NCBI GenBank assembly: GCA_017942165.1
Contig: JAGKSB010000010.1
Span: 61,694-125,693 of the forward strand
Length of the DNA stretch: 64,000 nucleotides
Reading direction: 5' to 3'
Origin: Rhinopithecimicrobium faecis
GTDB taxonomy: Bacteria; Bacteroidota; Bacteroidia; Sphingobacteriales; Sphingobacteriaceae
In this document: one piece after another, positions 9,640 through 17,660 of the stretch
Layout: every line of letters starts with the position of its first letter
Position numbering within the stretch: position 1 is the first letter of the stretch
Made by a program: the position numbers and the translations under genes
The notes under the pieces: generated by a model
What the model was told of the DNA's origin: nothing
Database searches by the model: none
Seen by the model: only the letters and a program-made list of their open reading frames with translations

Positions 9640-9759
9640 TAAAAATAGCCCTAAAAGGGCTATAAAATCAAATATAAATATATTGATCGATAGAAATACC
9701 GATGTATTTTGCTGCTTGCGGGATATAATTTTCACCATTTTTCACGGGAGACAAAGTTA
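9640..9759 (-). promoter_or_regulatory. Candidate carA leader/attenuator with short leader ORFs
   Basis: Minus-strand reading. TAACTTTG (9759-9752) fits the -7 promoter element. The leader then carries a 7-bp hairpin AUCGGUA-UUUC-UAUCGAU, an AU hairpin, and a GC-containing stem UAGCCC/GGGCUA (9663-9645) followed by UUUUUAUAU, which resembles an intrinsic terminator 60-70 nt before carA. A 25-codon GTG ORF (9745-9668; contains GENYIPQAAKYIGISID and ends QYIYI) stops 4 nt before that terminator stem. An alternative 53-codon ATG ORF (9738-9577) overlaps the carA start by one base. The arrangement suggests attenuation; neither ORF is proven. Confidence 0.5.
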
Positions 9760-9877
9760 AACATTAATCCATAAAATCTAGCATAAATATTTTCTTTTTT
9801 TTATTCATACAGGACTTCTTCGGGAAAATATTTTAGGCTATTCCCACCTTCCCTTTAACCCAATTCTTAAATGCATA
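9760..9877. other. Intergenic, upstream of the carA leader
   Basis: AT-rich; no gene seen. It contains a poly-T tract (9793-9802 region) but no recognisable RNA gene. It completes the 364-bp gap between carA and the YwbE-like gene. Confidence 0.5.
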
Positions 9878-9902
9878 AAGGCAGCCTTAGAAAGGCTGCC
9901 TT
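9878..9902 (-). terminator. Terminator downstream of the rseP-ywbE unit
   Basis: An 11-bp stem (aaggcagcctt / aaggctgcctt) with a 3-nt loop lies 40 bp beyond the YwbE-like stop. The downstream U-tract is weak. Confidence 0.7.
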
Positions 9903-9941
9903 CGCAAAAATTTACACCGCTTTTAGCAGGTAAAACATTTT

Positions 9942-10145
9942 CTAAAAATCGTCTTCTATTACTTCAGACACACGCCCCACGGAGCCGTCTGTCAGCCGCA
10001 CCTTGATGCCACGTGAATGATAAGGCGCGGAAGTGAGCAGGTCTTTTACAATGCCCTCAGTCAATGCTCCAGAACGCTGATCCTTCTTAAGGATAATAGC
10101 AACGAGCATACCTGGTTTAATATTTGCCCTTGTATTTCCGTCCAT
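9942..10145 (-). CDS. YwbE family protein (DUF2196)
   Basis: A 67-residue protein with the complete YwbE pattern: RANIKPGMLVAIILKKDQR, SGALTEGIVKDLLT, and HSRGIKVRLTDGSVGRV. The family is a small beta-rich (KOW-like) fold of unknown function. It begins 1 bp after the rseP stop and is probably co-transcribed with dxr and rseP. Recognition is by the highly conserved motif order; no biochemical role can be given. Confidence 0.85.
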   Translation of the reverse strand: MDGNTRANIKPGMLVAIILKKDQRSGALTEGIVKDLLTSAPYHSRGIKVRLTDGSVGRVSEVIEDDF

Positions 10146-10146
10146 A

Positions 10147-11472
10147 TTAGTTTATTAATTTAAAAATGTCATTTCCGAATACAAAAATCATCAGCGCGAC
10201 AAGAATAAAGAATCCTACCATCTGAGCCTTCTCTAAAAAGTTTTCCGATAAAGGTTTTCCTTGAATCATCTCAATCAATAAAAATACCACATGCCCTCCA
10301 TCTAAGGCTGGAATAGGAAGTAGGTTCATAAAAGCTAAAGCCATAGAAAGCATACCTACTAAATTCCAGAAACGGAACCAATCTACTTCAGAACCAAATA
10401 AAGTAGCGATACCAATAGGTCCTGAAAGTGCTTTATCTGCACGAACCTCCCCTTTAAAGATCTTTGTAAAGCCCTTTACATTATCAGCTACCACATTCCA
10501 AGCGCGTGTAGCGCCAATAGGTAAGGATTCTAAAAATCCATATTGTACCGTGATATAAGGTACCGTTTGATCTCTCTGCATGTTAAAGCCCAAAATTCCG
10601 TCTTCAGGAACAGTGGCATTTAAGATGGTATCTCTCCCATTACGTACTACGGTAACGTCGATTTTTTTATTAATATTTGCTTTAATAATATCCTTATACT
10701 CATCGAAGAATTCTACTTTTTGCTCCCCTAAATAGATAATACTATCCCCTTTTTGAAGACCCATACGTGAAGCCTCGGAACCTGCTTGCACCAAAGCTGC
10801 AGCCGTAATATGCTCGCGTATACTGATAAAACGGTCGTTTTTATTATCTGAAATCTTGTTCAACACATCCGCAGGAACATGAATTTCCTTCATTACCCCT
10901 GCACGCTCTACAGCTAGATTGACGTCGCCCATCAACACCTTTGAAGAGAGTATTTCTGAAAAGTTAACCACTTGTTGATTATTGATAGCAACAATCTTAT
11001 CACCCGTCTGCAAGCCTATTTCCTTTCCAACAATACCCGGGACAATACCGTTTGTAAGCTTGGTATTATCGATATCCGTATCGCCAAATTTAAAAGCTAG
11101 CATCCAGAATATTAAAATCCCTAATACCACATTGACAATAATACCTCCTAGCATAACTATTAATCGTTGCCAAGCTGGTTTGGAACGAAACTCCCAGGGT
11201 TGTGGTTCTCCTTTTAACTGCTCAGTATCCATTGACTCATCAATCATACCGGCAATTTTCACATAACCACCCAAGGGTAGCCAGCCTATTCCATACTCAC
11301 AACCTTTAAAATTAAACTTAAATAACTTTACGCCCCAAGCATCAAAGAAGAGGTAAAATTTCTCTACTTTAATACCAAAAGCTCGAGCCGCTAAAAAGTG
11401 CCCCAACTCATGTAAAACAATTAATATAGACAAGCCTAGAACGACTTGTGCGATCATTATTAAAACTCCCAT
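10147..11472 (-). CDS. rseP: RIP metalloprotease RseP (site-2 protease family)
   Basis: An inner-membrane zinc protease that cleaves substrates within the membrane. HELGH at 21-25 is the zinc-binding/catalytic motif in the first membrane helix, and the second active-site motif NLLPIPALDGGH is near residue 390. Between them are two PDZ-like domains (GDKIVAINNQQV and KGDSIIYLGEQKV). Length is 441 residues, normal for the family. An in-frame Met (residue 6) could also be the start. It is 9 bp downstream of dxr, a common pairing. The physiological target is not identifiable here. Confidence 0.93.
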   Translation of the reverse strand: MGVLIMIAQVVLGLSILIVLHELGHFLAARAFGIKVEKFYLFFDAWGVKLFKFNFKGCEYGIGWLPLGGYVKIAGMIDESMDTEQLKGEPQPWEFRSKPAWQRLIVMLGGIIVNVVLGILIFWMLAFKFGDTDIDNTKLTNGIVPGIVGKEIGLQTGDKIVAINNQQVVNFSEILSSKVLMGDVNLAVERAGVMKEIHVPADVLNKISDNKNDRFISIREHITAAALVQAGSEASRMGLQKGDSIIYLGEQKVEFFDEYKDIIKANINKKIDVTVVRNGRDTILNATVPEDGILGFNMQRDQTVPYITVQYGFLESLPIGATRAWNVVADNVKGFTKIFKGEVRADKALSGPIGIATLFGSEVDWFRFWNLVGMLSMALAFMNLLPIPALDGGHVVFLLIEMIQGKPLSENFLEKAQMVGFFILVALMIFVFGNDIFKLIN

Positions 11473-11481
11473 TGATGATTT

Positions 11482-12645
11482 TTAATTTAATTTTGTAACT
11501 AACTCTAAAGCCTTTATACGGCTCACTTTATCTGTCTCTAAATAATCCGCTAAGGTTGGCGTGCTGATATAATCCACGGACTGTATCACTTGCTCAATCA
11601 CGTCGGACATCCCTAAGAAGCTGACGCGATCTTTTAAGAATGCATCTACGACGACTTCATTGGCCGCATTTAAGATACACGCTTGGTTTCCTCCCCGAGC
11701 TAAGGCTTCATAGGCCAAAGCTAAATTCCTGAATGTTTCTAAATCCGGCTTTTCAAATGTTAGGGATGGATAATCCATGAAATTGAATCGCTGAAAGTTA
11801 TTTTGAAATCTTGCAGGATAGGTTAAAGCATACTGAATAGGTAACTTCATATCTGGAAGTCCTAATTGTGCCTTCATGGAGCCGTCTTGAAATTGCACTA
11901 AGGAGTGTACGATAGACTGTGGGTGCACGATGACATCGATCTGATCCACGGATAAGTCAAAAAGCCACTTCGCCTCAATAACCTCCAAGCCCTTATTCAT
12001 TAAAGAAGCCGAGTCGATGGTAATCTTCGCTCCCATAACCCAATTAGGATGCTTTAGGGCTTGTTCTTTTTTAACATGCGTTAAGAAATCCCTGTCTTTT
12101 CCTCGGAAAGGGCCCCCTGAGGCTGTAATATAAATCTTTTCGATGGGATTCTGCTCCTCACCGACCAAGCATTGGAAAATCGCTGAGTGCTCAGAATCTA
12201 CGGGCAGCATGCGCACCTGATGCTTCGCCGCTAAGTCCATGACCAATTCACCGGCAACAACTAATGTTTCCTTATTTGCCAAGGCTATATCTTTCCCCTT
12301 TTGGATGGCTTTCACCGTAGGACGTAAACCCGCGGAACCGACAATAGCGTTTAACACCACATCAATATCTGTGAGCTGAACGACCTCTTCTAAGGCTTGA
12401 AGGCCTGCGAATACATCGATATCTGTATGTGCTAAGGCCTCTTTTACCTGTATATATTTATCTTCGTTATTTATGACTACGGCTTGGGGATTAAACTCCA
12501 ATGCTTGTTGGATTAATAATTCCGCATTATCACCACAGGTTAGCACGATAATATTAAAATCATCAGGAAAAGCGCGTGCTACCGCTAACGTCTGCGTACC
12601 AATGCTTCCTGTCGATCCTAAAACCGCAATTCCTCTTCTATTCAA
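11482..12645 (-). CDS. dxr: 1-deoxy-D-xylulose-5-phosphate reductoisomerase
   Basis: Second step of the non-mevalonate (MEP) isoprenoid pathway, converting DXP to MEP with NADPH. The N-terminal nucleotide-binding motif VLGSTGSIGTQTL is followed by ANKETLVVAGE, LPVDSEHSAIFQ (metal/substrate ligands), ITASGGPFR and the MNKGLEVIEAKWLF segment. The length of 387 residues is standard. It is the first clearly identified gene of a dxr-rseP-ywbE unit; the membrane-protein gene upstream may be part of the same transcript (21 bp gap). Confidence 0.97.
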   Translation of the reverse strand: MNRRGIAVLGSTGSIGTQTLAVARAFPDDFNIIVLTCGDNAELLIQQALEFNPQAVVINNEDKYIQVKEALAHTDIDVFAGLQALEEVVQLTDIDVVLNAIVGSAGLRPTVKAIQKGKDIALANKETLVVAGELVMDLAAKHQVRMLPVDSEHSAIFQCLVGEEQNPIEKIYITASGGPFRGKDRDFLTHVKKEQALKHPNWVMGAKITIDSASLMNKGLEVIEAKWLFDLSVDQIDVIVHPQSIVHSLVQFQDGSMKAQLGLPDMKLPIQYALTYPARFQNNFQRFNFMDYPSLTFEKPDLETFRNLALAYEALARGGNQACILNAANEVVVDAFLKDRVSFLGMSDVIEQVIQSVDYISTPTLADYLETDKVSRIKALELVTKLN

Positions 12646-12666
12646 AATTTTAAAATTTGCTTTTAG

Positions 12667-13452
12667 TTAGATAATATTTTTAATAATAGCCGGATCGTCA
12701 CCTCCTTGGTAGTCAGATATCATATCTCTGTAGGCCACTGTAATTACAATGCTTGACAAGGGTACGACTAAAAATGAATTTACAAAACTTAAGCATACAG
12801 CCAAAATATTGTACCCCATAAAATTAAAATACCATTGCAAAAGATGTAACAAAGCGAAAATAGCTAATATTAACAATAGTTTAGTGACATTTCCTTTAGT
12901 TAATGCAAAACTTAAACGGATAGCCCGTATGGATGTCTCTTTGCGGTCGATTATAAAAAAGGGATAGAAGGCTACCCGAATCACAAAGATAAAGGTGAAT
13001 ACTGCAGCCCCTATTAGCACGATATTCGCTAAACTGGAAACGGGAACTTTTAAGTAAACAATCGGAAAACATACTACGGCGAACAGTAAAAGCATCACAA
13101 TGGAAATACCGGCAATACTGATCATCGCCGTAAAGAAATTTAACAACTCCTTCGTGGAAGGAATGGTCGCGCTTACGGAAAAATGGTCCTCGCGATCAAT
13201 CTGTGAAAGGATATACTTAAATAAACTGAGGTTTATACCAAAGTATAAAACCACAAATATTAGGGCCATAAAAATGGATAATACGACATTGATATCTTTG
13301 AAATATACCGCTAATGCCGATGAAGCATTCGAGGTAATGAAAAGTAAAAAACATAGCCCTGCAACAGAAAAATAATTTCTTTTTAGGAGTTCTACGGATT
13401 TCACAAATACTTCATTAACAGCAAATGTACTCTCCTTGAGAAACTGAATCAT
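12667..13452 (-). CDS. Polytopic membrane protein of unknown function
   Basis: From the chosen start (MIQFLKESTF) the protein has 261 residues with about six hydrophobic segments, for example AGLCFLLFITSN, VVLSIFMALIFVVLYFGINLSLF, ISIAGISIVMLLLFAVVCF, ANIVLIGAAVFTFIFVI and LLLILAIFALLHLL. The segment RAIRLSFALTKGN between helices resembles the repeat found in DUF975-like and glycerophosphodiester phosphodiesterase membrane-domain proteins, but I do not recognise a specific family. An upstream Met eight codons earlier is possible. It precedes dxr by 21 bp on the same strand. Confidence 0.6.
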   Translation of the reverse strand: MIQFLKESTFAVNEVFVKSVELLKRNYFSVAGLCFLLFITSNASSALAVYFKDINVVLSIFMALIFVVLYFGINLSLFKYILSQIDREDHFSVSATIPSTKELLNFFTAMISIAGISIVMLLLFAVVCFPIVYLKVPVSSLANIVLIGAAVFTFIFVIRVAFYPFFIIDRKETSIRAIRLSFALTKGNVTKLLLILAIFALLHLLQWYFNFMGYNILAVCLSFVNSFLVVPLSSIVITVAYRDMISDYQGGDDPAIIKNII

Positions 13453-13611
13453 GGAATATATAAATAATTTTAGCAAAGATGAGATATTTTTTGATTTACA
13501 GCAATTTAAATAAGATAAAATTACCTATTTATCAGAATTTATACTGCCTAATTTTCTAACAGTTAACCGCTAAAACTGTTTTCACTAAATTAATCAAAAT
13601 CAACTATTTAC

Positions 13612-13647
13612 AAAAAAAAAGAGCTGAATCCCGAAAGATGCAGCTCT
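13612..13647 (-). terminator. Terminator of the susC-susD-M14 operon
   Basis: An agagctg / cagctct stem with an extra ATC/GAT pair inside the loop; a nine-A tract (13612-13620) gives a U-run on the minus strand. It lies 24 bp after the M14 stop. Confidence 0.85.
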
Positions 13648-13670
13648 AAAATAAATACTTATAAGAAATA

Positions 13671-16250
13671 CTATCTACTCGCAGCAGGGTTTGTAAATTT
13701 CCCAAAGTAGACCGCATTTATTAATAAACGATCTGTGCCATGCCAGTATTTACGGTGTGCAGGGTCCTCGGCGAATAAAATCACCGAACCTGAACCTACG
13801 CCACTCGTCACTATAGCCGCCTTATTAGCGTAAGGTTTCAAACGATCGGCGGCGATATATCCCGAAACATAGGGCGCCTTAGTAAACTGTGCTACTGTAG
13901 AAAAACGGTCTTTCGATGGCTGTAAGATCACTTGCCCCTCTACATTCACAAATAAATCACGGGTTTTTAAACCAAAACCGATTGGGTTCGTGATGTCTAT
14001 ATCTGCTTGGAAGATATTTCCCGACATACGTGCCGGCGATAAGGCCTCTAGGCGCTGATCAAAATTAGTGCGCGCATATTCCTTCTTTAAGAATGCGGTA
14101 TCAACGTATAATTTTTCAGTCGTAAGCTGGTTTTTAATAGCCCACTCTGTCGCTCCTTTAATCGTAATTAAATTCCCCCCTCTTGCTACCCAAGATTTTA
14201 AATCTGCTACTGTTTCCTTCGACCAATCGTATTGACCTGAAACTAAAATCAGGGTATTATAGTTGCTCAAATTAATTTTTGGAAACTGCGCAGGTTCAAT
14301 TTTTGTAGCAGGCTGCTGCAGGTGTTCGGTAAAAAGGTACCATACCTGACCGATTTCTGCGGAGTTCACCCCTTGTCCCAAGACAAAAGCAACTTTTGGA
14401 TCTGCCACACGGTGTACATTAGGAGAGCCTAAGTCAATTCCCTTAACTGCGAATCCCGTCGCCGTATGTTGGATGGAAACTTCCGCTTCATCAGCCGCTT
14501 GAACAACCGCAGCATACAGCTGGTCGGCATCCAAAGGCTGTCCTTCCACAGGAATAATTAATGTACCATGCCCGTAATCCACATCCCCTATATTCGTCGT
14601 CGAAGTGAAGGGTTTGAATGCTGCTTTTACAATAATGCCTTTCGCTAATAAGCGTGGAATAATTCTTCCTGCATTATACTCCGTCCAGTTTACCAGGTAA
14701 GCATAAGCCGCCTTTCCAATCGCATTCTTAGAGGTAAATAGCGGCGATGCCGTAATTTTCTCACCCAAAGATACCGCAGCCTTAGCTTTAGCATACTGCA
14801 ATCCATAGGCATGCGCTATCGCATAGGATGTTCCTGAATAGAATACGGAGTCCGTAACCGGAGGTGTTTCTTCAAAGATGGCATGCACCATACGGAACTG
14901 CGTCTGCTGTGCCGGAACGACATAAGCTTGCTCCTTTTTAAAGGACTTACCATCAATTGTAATATCTGATGGCAGTTTATAAACATCGATATTATGTAAT
15001 AGTACGAGGTCTAATAATTTCTTAGTTAACGACTGATCTTTATCATCGCCAAAGACGAAGGCTTTCTTTGCATGCGCAGCTGCTTGCGTTAAGGCCGATT
15101 TAAAGAAGTCTTTTTGCAACTTAAATAAGCCTTCCTTTTCAGCTACGGCGCCACGTATAGAAGCGATCCCTGTGGTAAGCTGGTTGCGTACCGTAAATTT
15201 AAATGCCAAAGGGCCGTTATCTGTTTCCTGTAAAATCCCTCGGGATCCCGCCTGCTCCACAGTCACCCCTACAGCACCATGGAAATCTGGGTAAGTAGAA
15301 CCATAGATTGGGGAAAAGTTATCAAAGAGCTCTTTTGTGAAATACAAGGAGCCAATACCATCTAAAGCGTCTTTATGGTAGTTGGCAAGTACGCGGTTAA
15401 ACTCAAAAGAAGATTTTGGAAGTAAGGGGCTCTCCATAGACTTCGGTGAAGGCTCAAAATAGTAGGTACTATTCTTTCCCATTTCATGGAAGTCGATATG
15501 CACATTGGGGTACCACGTATGGAAGAATTTTATTTTTGGACGTGTCTCAATTTGAGAGGCTGCCAACCAATCTCTATTTAAATCAGTGTAATAATGGTTG
15601 GGGCGTCCACCAGGAAAGGGCTCATTATGCTCCCTATCGTTGGCATCGAGGATGGAAGGTTGGTTGCTAAATGAATTGAGATAGTTTACAGCACGATCTC
15701 TGCCATCAGGATTTTGGGATATATCCATTATTATAACCGCCTGATCCAAGAATTTATCGACCTCTTCCGATTTATTGGCCAACAAATAATAGGCATTTAA
15801 TAAGGACGCCTCACCGGAGGATACCTCTCCACCGTGCACTGAATAATCTAAAAATACGACTACGGGATCCTTTCCAGCATCTAAAGAAGCCGCTTTGGGG
15901 TCCTTTTGTGCGTTATGACGTTTTTGGATTTCTGCTAAGTTGGCCTGATTTTTTGCGGAGGTGATGATCGCTACGCCCAACGGTCTATTTTCATAAGAGC
16001 GACCTATCTCTTGGTAGGTAATCTTATCCGAAACTTTGGCTAATTCTTTAAAATATGCAATTATCTGATCATGTCTCGTATAGAAAGAGCCAATATCATA
16101 GCCTAAAAAGGCTTTAGGCTCGGGAATTTTTTGATCGAAAGTGCCTGTAGCTTTAGGGAAATAGTAGGCATTTTGTGCCTGCAGCTGTGAAGGCAAGATC
16201 GCGGCAGCCGAAAGGGCTGCCGCAAGGATATAGGATTTAGTTTTTTTCAT
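13671..16250 (-). CDS. Secreted M14-family zinc carboxypeptidase
   Basis: An exported metallopeptidase. The signal peptide ends near LQAQN (26 residues). The M14 zinc site is H139-x2-E142 (SVHGGEV) and a later His in HIDFHEMG (H255), the substrate carboxylate arginine region is NPDGRD (about 181-185), and the catalytic glutamate is probably E332 in VTVEQAGSRG. The C-terminal half (about 400-859) is an extra module with a ThuA/amidotransferase-like segment (NTLILVSGQYDW...LKSWVARGGNLITIKG). It is the third gene of the susC-susD-peptidase operon, 25 bp after susD, which suggests that it trims peptides for the SusCD pair. The exact specificity is unknown. Confidence 0.88.
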   Translation of the reverse strand: MKKTKSYILAAALSAAAILPSQLQAQNAYYFPKATGTFDQKIPEPKAFLGYDIGSFYTRHDQIIAYFKELAKVSDKITYQEIGRSYENRPLGVAIITSAKNQANLAEIQKRHNAQKDPKAASLDAGKDPVVVFLDYSVHGGEVSSGEASLLNAYYLLANKSEEVDKFLDQAVIIMDISQNPDGRDRAVNYLNSFSNQPSILDANDREHNEPFPGGRPNHYYTDLNRDWLAASQIETRPKIKFFHTWYPNVHIDFHEMGKNSTYYFEPSPKSMESPLLPKSSFEFNRVLANYHKDALDGIGSLYFTKELFDNFSPIYGSTYPDFHGAVGVTVEQAGSRGILQETDNGPLAFKFTVRNQLTTGIASIRGAVAEKEGLFKLQKDFFKSALTQAAAHAKKAFVFGDDKDQSLTKKLLDLVLLHNIDVYKLPSDITIDGKSFKKEQAYVVPAQQTQFRMVHAIFEETPPVTDSVFYSGTSYAIAHAYGLQYAKAKAAVSLGEKITASPLFTSKNAIGKAAYAYLVNWTEYNAGRIIPRLLAKGIIVKAAFKPFTSTTNIGDVDYGHGTLIIPVEGQPLDADQLYAAVVQAADEAEVSIQHTATGFAVKGIDLGSPNVHRVADPKVAFVLGQGVNSAEIGQVWYLFTEHLQQPATKIEPAQFPKINLSNYNTLILVSGQYDWSKETVADLKSWVARGGNLITIKGATEWAIKNQLTTEKLYVDTAFLKKEYARTNFDQRLEALSPARMSGNIFQADIDITNPIGFGLKTRDLFVNVEGQVILQPSKDRFSTVAQFTKAPYVSGYIAADRLKPYANKAAIVTSGVGSGSVILFAEDPAHRKYWHGTDRLLINAVYFGKFTNPAASR

Positions 16251-16275
16251 GGTCTGTTGATCGGAGAATCTGCTA

Positions 16276-17634
16276 TTAATAACCTGGATTTTGTTCTACA
16301 TCGTCTTTATCAGACTGTATATCTGTGAATGGCAATGGGAATAACCAGTAGTTTGTATTTGTTAAACCTAGTACGGCACCCGCGCGTTTCGTACGTACTA
16401 AATCAAACCAGCGGTGTGCTTCAAATGGAAATTCTAACGCATTTTCATTCTCTATGGCTAGCAGTAGTTCGCCTTTAGCGTTCTCCGCCTTGGAGCTAAG
16501 GGTATAGCTTGCCACTTTAGAGCGGTTACGAATTTTATTTAAATCTTCAGCTGCAGCGGCTAATTTTCCTTGCTGAGCACGTGCCTCAGCACGAATTAAA
16601 TAGAGCTCTGCAATACGTATTAAATAGGCAGGGTCGGTGCTTGAGCTAATTGAGTTATAAAGGACACCATAATATTCGTTCCCCAACTGTTTGATTAAAG
16701 CCTTTCGATCGCCCCCTTGCGCAGGATCCAGAAGGGCTGTAACAACTTTGTTTGTAGGCTTAATATTCCACTGTCCCCCCAGAGAGCTTGGATACCAGTA
16801 CACCCAATAGGTATTTCTGTCATTGCTGGCGAAGGTTAGTTCAAACACAGACTCCGTCGTTAAGAAAGGCGCTGCAAAGAAAGAGCTGTAGCTTTCTACT
16901 AAGCTATATTTAGTATTATTTATCACCTGCGTAGCGTAGTTTTCCGCTTCGGCCCAATTTTCTTGGTATAAGAATAAGCGAGATTTTAGAGCACGAACGA
17001 CAGATTTCTGAGCTCTATTGCGGGTGGAATTATCTTCAGGAAGCAACCTTTCAGCTTCCAGCAGGTCTTTATGCACCTGTGCGTACGTCTCCGCTAAGCT
17101 GCTACGTTTAATACCTTTAATGGCGTCAAAATTTTCTGTGGGCTTTAACTGCAGCTGCACGCCTCCCCATCCGCGACCTAAGTCAAAGTAAGCCAGACCA
17201 CGTAAGAAATGTGCTTCCCCTAAGATGGTATTACGCTCCGTCGTGCTTAATGCGGCATCACTGACAGTAGCAATTTTAGCAATTACAGAGTTGGCAATAT
17301 TAATCGTTTTATAGAGTGCCTTGTATGCGGAGACTGTTTTCACATTATCCGTAGGAATGGAATTTTGATCCAGCTGCAAATATTCTGTTAAGGAGCCATT
17401 AAATTCCACTAAATCTGCGGGCATGGTACCCAATGTTGGGTAGTGGTGAGCATAGACATCCTGTAGGCCAGAATATGCACCAATTATTGCAGCACGTGCT
17501 GTAGAAGCATCTACAATAGAAACTCCATCCGAAATAGCGCCTGTAGGATTTAAGGTAAGCTGTTTTTCACAACTACTTGTTAGTAAGCTAAATGATAGTG
17601 CCGCTAAGGCTATAGTAAGTTTATTTATTTTCAT
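16276..17634 (-). CDS. RagB/SusD family nutrient-binding outer-membrane lipoprotein
   Basis: A surface lipoprotein that caps a SusC transporter. Signal peptide with lipobox LLTSSCEKQ (Cys about 22). The SusD N-terminal region (VDASTARAAIIGAYSGLQ) and TPR-like helices (ILGEAHFLRGLAYFDLGRGWGG) are followed by the typical C-terminal motif YLIRIAELYLIRAEARAQQG and FEAHRWFDLVRTKRA. Length is 452 residues. It starts 26 bp after the susC stop. Given the neighbouring M14 and DPP IV peptidases, the ligand is more likely a peptide than a glycan; this is inference. Confidence 0.95.
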   Translation of the reverse strand: MKINKLTIALAALSFSLLTSSCEKQLTLNPTGAISDGVSIVDASTARAAIIGAYSGLQDVYAHHYPTLGTMPADLVEFNGSLTEYLQLDQNSIPTDNVKTVSAYKALYKTINIANSVIAKIATVSDAALSTTERNTILGEAHFLRGLAYFDLGRGWGGVQLQLKPTENFDAIKGIKRSSLAETYAQVHKDLLEAERLLPEDNSTRNRAQKSVVRALKSRLFLYQENWAEAENYATQVINNTKYSLVESYSSFFAAPFLTTESVFELTFASNDRNTYWVYWYPSSLGGQWNIKPTNKVVTALLDPAQGGDRKALIKQLGNEYYGVLYNSISSSTDPAYLIRIAELYLIRAEARAQQGKLAAAAEDLNKIRNRSKVASYTLSSKAENAKGELLLAIENENALEFPFEAHRWFDLVRTKRAGAVLGLTNTNYWLFPLPFTDIQSDKDDVEQNPGY

Positions 17635-17660
17635 CTTTAATTCTTTTTAATGGTAAATCC

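Noticed and set aside
9577..9738. 53-codon ORF overlapping the carA start as a real gene
   Set aside because: It runs through the terminator-like hairpin, is AT-driven in composition, and competes with a better-looking shorter frame; it is kept only as an alternative within the leader entry.
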